A DNA stretch of 64,000 nt from Bacteroidales bacterium (GTDB lineage Bacteria; Bacteroidota; Bacteroidia; Bacteroidales; WCHB1-69). This document shows positions 23,628 to 31,679 of this stretch, one piece after another. Each line of letters opens with the position of its first letter. The first letter of the stretch is position 1. The translations under genes were made by a program, and so were the position numbers. The notes beneath the pieces are model-generated. The model saw only the letters and a list, made by a program, of their open reading frames with translations. It was not told the DNA's origin and did no database searches. The stretch lies in the NCBI GenBank assembly GCA_024400635.1, contig JAKSMI010000002.1, positions 1-64,000 of the forward strand, read 5' to 3'.

Positions 23628-25052
23628 ATGCAGAAAATAATTGGCAGAGAGGCGCAAATAAAGCAGTTGAATGAATATATTTATTCGTCAAATGCTGAAT
23701 TTGTGGCCATTTATGGTCGCCGTCGTGTGGGAAAAACCTACTTGGTGAATCAATTGTACGGAAAGGATTTCTCATTTTCCGTAACGGGAATATTGTCAGG
23801 TACTTACGATGAACAAATGACTTCTTTTGTGGAGGCACTCAAAGATTTCGGATGCGATGTACCTGCTGTGCCTGAAAATTGGATGAATGCTTTTATTTTG
23901 CTGAAGAACTTACTGAAAACCAAGATTTCAAAAGAAAAGCCGCTGATAATCTTTATAGATGAGTTGCCGAGTTTTGATACTCAACGTTCGGGATTTGTTC
24001 GTGCATTGGGTTACTTTTGGAACAGTTGGGCTTGTATGCAAGACAACTTGACGTTAATTGTATGCGGTTCTGCCACGTCGTGGATGATCAACAACATTAT
24101 CAATAACAAAGGTGGTTTGCATAATAGGATTACTCACGAAATACATCTTCATCCTTTTTCACTGAAAGAAACAGAAAAACTTTTACAAAATAATGAATTT
24201 CAATGGAATAGAAAACAAATACTCTATGCTTATATGGCAATGGGCGGAATTCCATACTATTTGTGTATGCTGAGAAAAGATGAAAGTTTCGCGCAAAATA
24301 TCGACCGCCTGTTCTTTTCCGAAGATTCAACTTTGCGTCGCGAGTATAAACGATTGTATGAAACCTTGTTTAATTCCCCGGCAATCTATATGGAAATCGT
24401 GCGCATTTTGGCTACAAACAAAACGGGATTGTCACGTGAAGATATTGCAAATCAATTGAATATAGATTCTTCTGGAAATTTAAGCACTAAACTGGAAGAC
24501 CTCATCAATTGTGACATCATTAGAAAATATTGTGTTAGAACAAAGAAAATAAAATCTACTTCCGCAATCTATCAGTTAGTGGATTTCTTTTCGCTTTTTT
24601 ATCTAACTTTCAATCCGAAAGCTGAAAGAGAAAACAATTATTGGCAAAACCATTTGGGCAATCCCGAATTGAACACTTGGATGGGCTTGGCTTTTGAAAA
24701 GGTATGCCTGTCTCACATTGTTCCCATCAAAAAAGCATTGAAAATAGACGGGATTGCCACTCAACATTATTCCTGGAGAAGCAAACAGAAAGAAAACCGC
24801 ACACAAATAGATTTAATCATTGAGCGTGCCGATAAAATTGTAAATCTTTGTGAAATAAAGTTTTCCAATGAAAAATATTTGTTGAAGAAAGAAGAAGCGG
24901 AAAAGTTGCAGCATAGAATTGCAACTTTCCGTGCGGAAACGGAACTGGCTTGTCCCATTTGGTTGACTATGATTACCACCAGCGGTCTGGCACCGTCTGT
25001 TTACAACGCAGATGTGGTAAAGGAACTGACATTGACCGATTTATTTGAATAA
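23628..25052 (+). CDS. ATP-binding protein with AAA and DUF234-like nuclease-fold domains
   Basis: The start at 23628 (MQKIIGREAQIKQLN) is chosen because the longer frame from 23565 begins inside the hairpin repeat, upstream of the promoter. The 474-residue protein has Walker A GRRRVGKTYL (about residues 29-38), Walker B PLIIFIDELPSF, a sensor segment LIVCGSATSWM, a helical lid, a winged-helix-like part (GLSREDIANQL) and a C-terminal segment TQIDLIIERADKIVNLCEIKF. The last shows the D...E-x-K pattern of PD-(D/E)XK folds. This is the AAA/DUF234 type related to archaeal ATPases, abundant and uncharacterised in Bacteroidota. It stands alone, followed by a broken gene and an IS remnant. Confidence 0.88.
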   Translation: MQKIIGREAQIKQLNEYIYSSNAEFVAIYGRRRVGKTYLVNQLYGKDFSFSVTGILSGTYDEQMTSFVEALKDFGCDVPAVPENWMNAFILLKNLLKTKISKEKPLIIFIDELPSFDTQRSGFVRALGYFWNSWACMQDNLTLIVCGSATSWMINNIINNKGGLHNRITHEIHLHPFSLKETEKLLQNNEFQWNRKQILYAYMAMGGIPYYLCMLRKDESFAQNIDRLFFSEDSTLRREYKRLYETLFNSPAIYMEIVRILATNKTGLSREDIANQLNIDSSGNLSTKLEDLINCDIIRKYCVRTKKIKSTSAIYQLVDFFSLFYLTFNPKAERENNYWQNHLGNPELNTWMGLAFEKVCLSHIVPIKKALKIDGIATQHYSWRSKQKENRTQIDLIIERADKIVNLCEIKFSNEKYLLKKEEAEKLQHRIATFRAETELACPIWLTMITTSGLAPSVYNADVVKELTLTDLFE

Positions 25053-25084
25053 AGATACTTAAATATCGCACGGATTTCTTATGT

Positions 25085-25455
25085 CTAATTTTCGGCAATG
25101 TATTCGTCAATTTGCGACAATTCCAACGCATCCGTGGTCGGTTTCATCTTCCCGATTGACAACGGAACATTGCAATAATAATACAGCGAATCTACCGGTG
25201 CGGCAAAGTAATCCCGCTCGTGACTAATTAGGAAATCTGCCGCCGCCTGCTCCAGTTTTATTTTCTCATCACAATTTTTAAGCTCTTCACAATTTACAGC
25301 CAATTCTTTTTTGATCAGATTTAATGATTCATTCACTGCCTTTTTTTCCGCTCGCACATCTATGGCCTTCTGTACCATAAAAGTAATGGCAATACCCAAA
25401 ATAACAGCAGTCAGATTCGTCAAAAACGATGACCAATCCCATTTGAATTTTTTAG
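25085..25455 (-). pseudogene. Small membrane protein gene truncated at its 5' end by an IS30 element
   Basis: The readable part encodes a helix (FLTNLTAVILGIAITFMVQK) followed by a coiled, charged segment of about 80 residues. The frame stays open upstream of the first Met (KKFKWDWSSF) and ends abruptly at the left boundary of the IS30 remnant near 25455, so the native start is lost. The ATG at 25423 may allow an internal start. No function is recognised. Many Bacteroidota encode proteins with this N-terminal W-W-SSFLTNLTAVILGI pattern. Confidence 0.65.
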
Positions 25456-26090
25456 GCCGGATTCAACTTGTAAACGCAATTTTTGAGAAAGAATCTGTGA
25501 GATAAAGGTTTATATTAAGTATAAATCTTTACATCTGGGCGGTCTGCCCGCAAAACAGGTTCAAAAATGACGCATTTAAGAGAGTGGCAGCGGTATCAGA
25601 TCGCTGCAAAACTGGAGGCCGGATGCACAAAGAAGGAGATAGCGGAATATCCTCTCGTTGAACGACAGGAAGACCGGGAAAGTATGGCTAAGGAAACTTG
25701 AGAACCCAACCGCTGCTGAAGCTGCCGACCAGATCATCGGCATCCTCGAATGTCTCAAGCAGTATGACCTTGTGAAGACCATCACTGCTGACAACGGCTT
25801 GCAGTTCGCAGAGCACGAACGCGTTTCCAGAGCAACAAGTGTGGGCTTCTTCTTTGCCAGACCTTACCATTCCTGGGAGCGTGGAGCCAACGAGAACACC
25901 AACGGACTCATCCGTCAGTACATTCCCAAGGGTTCCGACTTCACAAATATCACGCAGGAGTTCCTTGAAGAAATTGAGCGCAAACTGAACGAGCGACCGA
26001 GGAAGAGGCGCGGATTCCTATCTCCAAATCAGGTGTTCAGCAAATCGACTGGGCTGGATGCAGGGGCGTTCGTATAAATCGGTCACCGTT
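25456..26090 (+). mobile_element. IS30-family element remnant with internally deleted transposase
   Basis: An ATG at 25567 opens the IS30 N-terminal HTH region (MTHLREWQRYQIAAKLEAG, then CTKKEIAEY). After about 27 codons it jumps to the DDE-domain segment (SLNDRKTGKVWLRKLENP) in another frame. The C-terminal part, to 26077, has ITADNGLQF, FFARPYHSWERGANENTNG and KLNERPRKRRG, typical of IS30. Roughly half the gene is missing, so it cannot be active by itself. I could not identify a matching right terminal repeat, so the right end is probably also lost. Its base composition is richer in G and C than its surroundings. Confidence 0.85.
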
Positions 26091-26098
26091 CCTCATCG

Positions 26099-26128
26099 CA
26101 AAAAAACTCAGCACCTTTCGATGCTGAG
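26099..26128 (-). terminator. Terminator of the lipocalin-like lipoprotein gene
   Basis: CTCAGCA (26107-26113) pairs with TGCTGAG (26122-26128). On the minus strand it is followed by seven or more T. Confidence 0.85.
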
Positions 26129-26171
26129 CCCATTATTTATCGTGTCTTCTGACATCCAAAGGATAAGATCA

Positions 26172-26999
26172 TTATTGCAACTGAATCTTCTTCCAAGTGA
26201 AGGTAGTGGTGTAGCGTGTTTTGTCTCCTTTCTCACGGAGTGCAGACCATTTCATTGTGCCGTTCTTGATTTCGTCGATGTCCCACCACTCGTATTCGTA
26301 GTCAGCGCCAGCAGCAGGACGCCACCTTGTTGCGAGCCAGTCACCATCCACGTTGTATTCGTTATCTACATTCTCGCTTGGCTTCCAGTTTTCACCATCT
26401 TTATTGTAATACACATAAGTTCCGTCAGCCTTATACTCAATGCGGTGGTTTGCGTCTCCGTAGGTCTCATCACCTGTCATCTCCACGCCTTCCCACATAC
26501 CGATGATGTCCTGGGAGTAGTCGGCAGTGACTTTATGGAAATTGCAATTATCATTTTCAGCTTTTTCCCCTCCTTCAGGAGTGATGCTTTTATAGGAATG
26601 ATAACACAATGTGGCTTCATTGATAGATGTAACCTTTGATAGAAGAAGCCTCAAAGTCCCATCCTCTCCTAAATTCTCCGTCAATTCATTTCCTTTAATC
26701 TCATATTGGTACGGAACTTTATTTTGCCATAAAAACTTACCATTGTAATAACGTGAAGTGGAATGAATGCATTTATTATTAGAGAGAAAAGTCTTTACAA
26801 CTTTGTTATTGGTCAAATCTTCCTTTCCATTCATTGAAGTTGACTTCCACTTCCCTATAATCTTCGTCTCGATTTCTTCCTGGGACAGGACGTCCTCGTC
26901 TTTTGAGCACGATGTGCATGTGAGTGCGACAGAGAGTACGACGATTTCAACGATGCTCCAAAAGGCCAGTTTGAGTGTTTTATCCATTATCTTTTTCAT
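26172..26999 (-). CDS. Lipoprotein with two lipocalin-like repeats
   Basis: The 275-residue protein has a long N-terminal signal with a lipoprotein-type end (VALTCTSCSKDED; Cys28 or Cys31 could be lipidated). Two related modules follow, each opening with a conserved Gly-x-Trp: IIGKWKSTSMNGKEDL near residue 47 and IIGMWEGVEMTGDETYGD near residue 165. This is the pattern of the lipocalin-like domains common in Bacteroides lipoproteins. It is probably anchored in the outer membrane; ligand unknown. A longer leader precedes it: minus-strand TATCTTTG at 27093-27100 is the likely -7 element. The 30 bases before the ATG are shared with the DUF3089 lipoprotein gene at 28.4 kb. The start could also be Met5. 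Confidence 0.78.
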   Translation of the reverse strand: MKKIMDKTLKLAFWSIVEIVVLSVALTCTSCSKDEDVLSQEEIETKIIGKWKSTSMNGKEDLTNNKVVKTFLSNNKCIHSTSRYYNGKFLWQNKVPYQYEIKGNELTENLGEDGTLRLLLSKVTSINEATLCYHSYKSITPEGGEKAENDNCNFHKVTADYSQDIIGMWEGVEMTGDETYGDANHRIEYKADGTYVYYNKDGENWKPSENVDNEYNVDGDWLATRWRPAAGADYEYEWWDIDEIKNGTMKWSALREKGDKTRYTTTFTWKKIQLQ

Positions 27000-27100
27000 A
27001 ATATACTTTTTTTTAGTGAAAACAAATTATAAATTTAAATTTCAGGACAATAAACGTTTTGAGCGCATCATGCCTTCTCACTAAACCAATTGCAAAGATA
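27000..27100 (-). promoter_or_regulatory. Promoter and leader of the lipocalin-like lipoprotein
   Basis: The -7 element is minus-strand TATCTTTG (27093-27100). The proximal leader, about 26996-27030, is nearly identical to that upstream of the gene at 28405, with TTTGTTTTCACTAAAAAAA then GTATATTATGAAA on the minus strand. Confidence 0.55.
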
Positions 27101-27186
27101 GTGAAAGTTTTCGAACAAAACAAATGATTAGGGAATTTTTTCTGTAATTGATAATAAAAAAACTCCATTACCGGTTGCAAATATAT

Positions 27187-27230
27187 GGTTGATGGTTGAT
27201 AGTTGATGGTTGAGGGTTGAGGGTTGATGG
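27187..27230. repeat. Seven-base minisatellite (GGTTGAT/GGTTGAG)
   Basis: About six tandem copies of GGTTGAT, GGTTGAG or GTTGATA run across this stretch. The following 90 bases are also low-complexity, built from ATCGT and CATC words. No gene is seen between 27100 and 27358. Confidence 0.75.
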
Positions 27231-27357
27231 GTCATCGTTATCGTAGCCGCAGGCGTATCGTCATCGTCCATCGTTATCCCCATCTCTCTTATCTCTCCCG
27301 TCATCGTTATTTGATCATTCGTCAATTCATCCTTCTCCGACAGGAAACGCGAGGGGC

Positions 27358-27389
27358 AATAAAAAAAATCCAGCCTTTTCGGGCTGGAT
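27358..27389 (-). terminator. Terminator of the DUF3089 lipoprotein gene
   Basis: AATCCAGCC (27366-27374) pairs with GGCTGGATT (27381-27389) around six bases. On the minus strand eight T follow. Confidence 0.9.
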
Positions 27390-27439
27390 TGATATGGGAT
27401 TTTAATTTTGACAAACAACCTATAAGGGTTTGCGTCGCA

Positions 27440-28405
27440 CTATCTATAGGCTCTGTCCTTGATGTTCTTTCTGAGGAAGGGCGCATACATTCTCACCTCA
27501 TAGACGTGCAGGTTGTGCTCGGGCCATCGGGGGGAGCAACCGGGCAGGACGCTGGGATGGGTGTCGAAGTCGAACCCGTCGACAAAGAGCACATGGGTTT
27601 CGGCATCAATATGGTTGGTCAGGCTCATACCGTCGTAGGTGTAGTGGCCCGGAGTGGCGTCGGTCTTCCAATTGACGGGGTTGATGCAATAATGGGTGTT
27701 TGCCAGGATGTTGTTCCAAATGTCAGCCCTGCTTGCTGCGGAATTGAATGAGATGGTGACCCCTTTGTCAAATTCACCGGTGGCGGGTTTGATATGGGGG
27801 TTATTCAACGCCTGATCATCCAGGCCAAAACCAATCATATAGGCAGCCTTCATGAGCGCGTACTCCTCGTCCGTCAACGAGGCCAGAATGGCTCTCACCA
27901 TGATTGCTCCTTGGCTGAAACCGGCAATGATGAAGGGTCGGCCGTTGTTGATGTGGTCCATATAATACCGGAAAATCTTAAGTGCATCCTCACTGGAGGT
28001 CGCGAGGGCCTTGGGTGCCGTCTCCTCTTTCGTGATGGCTGAGAAGGTGCCCTGGTGATAATACGGAGCAAAGAAATTCACGGAATCGGGGCACATCAGC
28101 GTCCAAGCGGTCTTGTATTCGTCAGCAATCTTGGCCTTCTGAGCCTCGGTAAGGGTGATGTTCAACAGTTCGTTGCCATCCTTGTCAAACTCCGTTTCAA
28201 TATTAGTGCCGGCGAAGAACAGCACATCGACAAAGTCTTTGTTCATGGGGGTTGCCGTCTCAAACCATTCGGGGAAAGGCTGTGAGGGCTGTGAGGGCTG
28301 TGAGGGCTGAGTGGGCTGAGTGGGCTGAGGGTCGTCTTTCTGACAGGATGCGAGGGCGGCAACTACCGCGAGGGCAAAAAGGGTCAGTTGGAGTGTTTTT
28401 TTCAT
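27440..28405 (-). CDS. DUF3089 alpha/beta-hydrolase lipoprotein
   Basis: The 321-residue protein has a lipoprotein signal (VAALASC, lipid on Cys21), a Pro-Thr-Ser linker of TQP/SQP repeats (residues 28-42) and a DUF3089 hydrolase domain. The nucleophile elbow is GFSQG with Ser164 (PFIIAGFSQGAIMVRAI). A C-terminal HNLHVYEVRM may supply the catalytic His, and DGFD or DTHP the acid. The protein would work on the cell surface or in the periplasm as an esterase or lipase-like enzyme; the substrate is unknown. The linker is encoded by tandem nine-base repeats that could vary by slippage. The leader near the ATG is shared with the neighbouring lipoprotein gene. Confidence 0.85.
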   Translation of the reverse strand: MKKTLQLTLFALAVVAALASCQKDDPQPTQPTQPSQPSQPSQPFPEWFETATPMNKDFVDVLFFAGTNIETEFDKDGNELLNITLTEAQKAKIADEYKTAWTLMCPDSVNFFAPYYHQGTFSAITKEETAPKALATSSEDALKIFRYYMDHINNGRPFIIAGFSQGAIMVRAILASLTDEEYALMKAAYMIGFGLDDQALNNPHIKPATGEFDKGVTISFNSAASRADIWNNILANTHYCINPVNWKTDATPGHYTYDGMSLTNHIDAETHVLFVDGFDFDTHPSVLPGCSPRWPEHNLHVYEVRMYAPFLRKNIKDRAYR

Positions 28406-28568
28406 AATATACTTTTTTTAGTGAAAACAAATTAGGTGGGTTCTATAAATTCATTTTTTGACCTAAAGATGGCATAGAACCCTTTATTCCTCCTTTTAGG
28501 TTATTTAACTTCTTTTACAGCCTCATTTATCAAATAGGTTTCGAGGACTGATTTCGGTTGCAAAGTTA
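28406..28568 (-). promoter_or_regulatory. Promoter and structured leader of the DUF3089 lipoprotein gene
   Basis: Minus-strand TAACTTTG at 28561-28568 is the likely -7 element, giving a leader of about 150 bases. Inside it GGGTTCTAT (28438-28446) pairs with ATAGAACCC (28474-28482), a nine-base stem. The last 30 bases before the ATG match the leader at 26996-27030. Confidence 0.55.
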
Positions 28569-28638
28569 CACTTTTTTCTTCATTTACGACAATAATTAAT
28601 CAAAAAATAACTATTATTTATGGGGGGGTGATTATCAG

Positions 28639-29275
28639 TTAGTTAGCAGTAATCCAATCTTTATGCAATCTTACTACTTGACCTAATCGACACATGTTAT
28701 ATACCAGGTTGGTCATCGCAATATTGGCTTTTGCCCGCACAATTCCCACCCCTCGAAAAATCAGACCATGCATTGTTTGCTCCATAAATCCGAACACATG
28801 TTCAACGCGGCTTCTCGTGGATGATTTCTTTCTGTTGTTCTCTTTCTGCTTTTCTGTCAAGGGATGGCCACGGTAACCTTTTTCGCACACGATAGGCACT
28901 ATACCATTTGCCCTAAGCTCATCCTCAGTACCCACATATCCTGCGTCCTCCCAAGCCAGCTCTCCCACCTTGGTGGTACGTTTAAGTAGCCGGACTGCCA
29001 CCTTGGAATCATGGACATTGGCAGCTGTCACCTCGTAGTCTCGGACGAACTTGGTTTTTTGGCATACAACGACATGATCCTTATAGCCGTACTCAGTCTC
29101 ACCACGCTTCTTTGTCCAACGAGCATCCACATCTTTATGGCACTTCTTGTGAGGCTTATCGTTCCACAACTCGCTTCCCTTTCCTTCCTTTATCTGATTG
29201 TTTTCATCCCTACTATTGCGCTGTCTTGGGGCAAGTACGAAACTCGCGTCTTTGTTCTCCGCTTCGCTATCGAAG
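28639..29275 (-). mobile_element. IS5-family transposase remnant, N-terminal half missing
   Basis: The open frame continues upstream of the Met at 29169 through ASFVLAPRQRNSRDENNQIK, typical of IS5-group transposases, back to a stop near 29275. The readable part contains WNDKPHKKCHKDVDARWTKK, GYKDHVVV, WEDAGYVGTEDELR (second acidic residue) and RSRVEHVFGFMEQ (the final Glu), ending at 28639. The N-terminal region and first catalytic Asp context are degraded (the usual IVDA reads KDA). The remnant cannot move by itself. Flanking terminal repeats were not identified. It separates the lipoprotein pair from the toxin-like gene. Confidence 0.82.
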
Positions 29276-29481
29276 ATTCACAGAATCTTCTTCATCCTCA
29301 TTGACTATAAGGCCGAGAGAGTCCAAGTACTTGTTGAATCTGCAGGCTCAATTTTTCTACACCCGTTCGCGATTTTTATCTCCGTTTGTAGTATTTTTGC
29401 ACTTGCTAGTTGAATCTGCATATTTAATTTCGCCAATAAATCAACTTTTATGTTTATTTTTGCATCCTTGAATACTACACT
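29276..29481. promoter_or_regulatory. Gap with promoter of the toxin-like gene
   Basis: TATTTTTG at 29455-29462 is a good -7 element, 20 bases before the ATG at 29482. The rest looks like decayed transposon sequence, with TTGAATCTGCAGG near 29335 and TTGAATCTGCATA near 29410 as a short imperfect direct repeat. Confidence 0.5.
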
Positions 29482-29847
29482 ATGAAGAAGAATTTATTAA
29501 TTGAACTATTAGAAGATAATGAAAATGTTTCACTCTATTCGCCACGCTATGAAGGTGAGGAATTTACAGAATTTGAAAAATTCTTATTGCAATACAAAGA
29601 TTTGTATCCTAATGATATAGCTCAACTCGTGTATAGACTCGACATAATAAAAAGGGATGGTGCAAACGACAGACATTTTCGGTATGAGGGAACAAAACGT
29701 GATAGGGTTATGGCTCTTCCCTCTCATTTAGAAACGACTTCTTTACGTTTCTATCTGCTTAACATACAATCTAAAATACTGATATTGGGAAATGGTGGTC
29801 TCAAACACTCAACTACATATCAAGAAGATGATTTTCTAAATAAATGA
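29482..29847 (+). CDS. Orphan small protein, possibly toxin-like
   Basis: The 121 residues have no membrane segment or signal. The C-terminal half (SLRFYLLNIQSKILILGNGG, then LKHSTTYQEDDFL) follows a pattern I associate with short Bacteroidota proteins in toxin-antitoxin-like pairs, where it is preceded by a charged helical N-terminus as here. In such pairs an HTH or helical partner usually follows. None is present: the next 150 bases hold no gene. It has its own promoter and lies right beside an IS5 remnant, which may have removed a partner. Assignment as a toxin is tentative. Confidence 0.6.
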   Translation: MKKNLLIELLEDNENVSLYSPRYEGEEFTEFEKFLLQYKDLYPNDIAQLVYRLDIIKRDGANDRHFRYEGTKRDRVMALPSHLETTSLRFYLLNIQSKILILGNGGLKHSTTYQEDDFLNK

Positions 29848-30000
29848 GAAGACATTATCCAAACCACTCTGTCTAAGAACCGTAAAGTACAAAACAAAAA
29901 AATAGCATTATTATAATATGCTTATTTTCAAATATTTATCACTCAATAAAAATCTAAGTTTGTCAACACTTAAGAACATCAACCTATATCATTACCTAAA

Positions 30001-30990
30001 ATGAAAAAGACATATTGGTATCTTATTGTATCTATTTTGCTTATTATCAGTACTTTATCTATAACTTTTGCCATTACGCAGCAATATTCACATCATAACA
30101 ACAACGACTTGATTCCCAACTACTACCGCAATTCCGGTTCCACTCCTCCCCTGCCCTCCCATTTGCAGTTCGCCGGCGAAGAGGTTCCCATAAACGTGTA
30201 TTATGTGCGAGAAACTTTAGACAAAGAGCTCATTATCAACTGCTACCAGCATTCAAAAACACTCCAAATCATTAAGCGTTCGGCTCGTTTTTTCCCAATT
30301 ATCGAACCGATTTTAAAAGAAGAAGGCGTTCCCGATGATTTCAAATACCTATGCGTGGCGGAAAGCGGACTCGACAATGTGGTTTCTCCAGCCAAGGCAG
30401 CGGGTTTTTGGCAGTTTATTCCTTCAACGGGTAAATTATACGGCCTGGAAATCAGCGACGATGTAGATGAGCGTTATCATTTGGAAAAAGCCACTCACGC
30501 CGCCTGCAAATACCTGAAAAACGCGAAAAACAGTCTGGGTTCGTGGGCATTGGCGGCCGCCGCCTACAATATGGGCGAAGTCAATTTGAAAAAAGGCATC
30601 GAAAATCAAAAAGTGGATAACTACTGGGACTTATACCTCAACCAGGAAACTTCGCGCTACGTTTATCGTATCCTTTCCTACAAACTGATTATGGACAATC
30701 CTCGTGTTTACGGCTACGACTATTGTCAAGCACAAGTTTATCACAGCATTCCCTGCACCGAAGTTGAAATCTCCGGTCCCCTACCCTCTTTGTACGATTT
30801 TGCGCAAGACAACAAAGTTACTTACAAGGAATTGCGTATGCTGAATCCTTGGATCAGAAATTCCAGAATATCTACTTCCGGAAAAATATATAAAATCAAA
30901 GTGCCGAAAAAGAGCAAGGATATTTTTTCCGACCTATACAAAAACCTGCAAAACCCCTATATAGTGGTTGGGGATACTTTATTAAAATAA
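30001..30990 (+). CDS. Lytic transglycosylase (SLT domain, MltD-like)
   Basis: The 329-residue protein has an N-terminal signal or anchor (YWYLIVSILLIISTLSITF) and an SLT domain from about residue 95 to 230. Catalytic Glu is in LCVAESGLDN, followed by AAGFWQFIPSTGKLYGL, the helix with ATHAACKYLKNA, and AAAYNMGEVNLKK. The C-terminal segment resembles a degenerate LysM (SLYDFAQDNKVTYKELRMLN and KIYKIKVPK). It cuts peptidoglycan between MurNAc and GlcNAc in the periplasm to make anhydro ends during wall growth. The gene stands alone and converges with the DsrE gene ten bases later. Confidence 0.92.
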   Translation: MKKTYWYLIVSILLIISTLSITFAITQQYSHHNNNDLIPNYYRNSGSTPPLPSHLQFAGEEVPINVYYVRETLDKELIINCYQHSKTLQIIKRSARFFPIIEPILKEEGVPDDFKYLCVAESGLDNVVSPAKAAGFWQFIPSTGKLYGLEISDDVDERYHLEKATHAACKYLKNAKNSLGSWALAAAAYNMGEVNLKKGIENQKVDNYWDLYLNQETSRYVYRILSYKLIMDNPRVYGYDYCQAQVYHSIPCTEVEISGPLPSLYDFAQDNKVTYKELRMLNPWIRNSRISTSGKIYKIKVPKKSKDIFSDLYKNLQNPYIVVGDTLLK

Positions 30991-31000
30991 ATTAATGTTT

Positions 31001-31453
31001 TTAGAAAGTTACGGTCTTATCTGCCCACATCACCATTTCCACACAGGTCATCATATTGGACATGGGGCAAGTTTCCGTGCCCTGCAAGTTTCGGCTTCTT
31101 AAGCACGTGCCACAAGCGAGTACGGTGCCGCCTATTTCCACAAATTCATTCAATTTTTCATCTACGTTATAGACTTCGTGGGTGAGTCCGACGCACTCTA
31201 CCCCTTCACCCATCAAAAAGACTTTCACTTCACATCCTTCTTCTTTGGCGACAATGGCAAAACGAAAAGCATTCCACGCCTTTTCATATTCTTTTGTTTC
31301 TATAATAATACCGATTTTCATAGGGATTTCTTTTTTTATGTTATCTATAATTTTCTGATTATCCGTGTTTTGTGCAAAACAAATTGAAGATTTAAAGCCT
31401 CCGGAAACGCAAAGAAGCAGCATTAAAACCAAAGTAAGAATTTTCTGTTTCAT
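31001..31453 (-). CDS. Exported DsrE-family protein
   Basis: The 150-residue protein has a signal peptide (about residues 1-27) and then a DsrE/DsrF fold: MKIGIIIETKEYEKAWNAFR, KVFLMGEGVECVG and GGTVLACGTCLRSRN. The two cysteines of ACGTC lie where DsrE-type proteins hold the sulfur-carrying Cys. The usual family is cytoplasmic; an exported version is common in anaerobes and its partners are unknown. It probably handles sulfur or acts as a small redox carrier. A possible -7 element is minus-strand TACTTTTG at 31493-31500. Confidence 0.82.
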   Translation of the reverse strand: MKQKILTLVLMLLLCVSGGFKSSICFAQNTDNQKIIDNIKKEIPMKIGIIIETKEYEKAWNAFRFAIVAKEEGCEVKVFLMGEGVECVGLTHEVYNVDEKLNEFVEIGGTVLACGTCLRSRNLQGTETCPMSNMMTCVEMVMWADKTVTF

Positions 31454-31523
31454 AAGACATATAACTTTTTAAATTTCAAATGAATGATTTGGCAAAAGTA
31501 CGGAATTTTTTATAATGATGCGT

Positions 31524-31618
31524 GCGTTAGGGATTGAAGCGGTTACGAGCCTGCCGTAGGCAGGCGAAGTTTGAGCGGAAAGCCCGACGGCGACCGACAG
31601 GGAGCCGGAACGCCCTAA
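31524..31618. repeat. Structured intergenic repeat of the kind scattered in Bacteroidota genomes
   Basis: The element begins GCGTTAGGGATTGAAGCGG and ends GGAGCCGGAACGCCCTAA. TTAGGG (31527-31532) pairs with CCCTAA (31613-31618), and a strong inner hairpin GCCTGC-cgtag-GCAGGC lies at 31549-31565. It is much richer in G and C than the surroundings. I recognise the general type (GCGTTAGGGATTG ... GCCGGAACGCCCTAA) as a widely scattered, presumably mobile palindromic unit. Only this copy is in the window. Confidence 0.65.
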
Positions 31619-31635
31619 TGTAAAAGAAAATTTTG

Positions 31636-31643
31636 TAACTTTG
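31636..31643 (+). promoter_or_regulatory. Promoter -7 element of ettA
   Basis: TAACTTTG matches TAnnTTTG and lies 37 bases before the ettA ATG. Confidence 0.6.
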
Positions 31644-31679
31644 CATTTCATTAGTTATCATTCACACAAATAAAAAATT

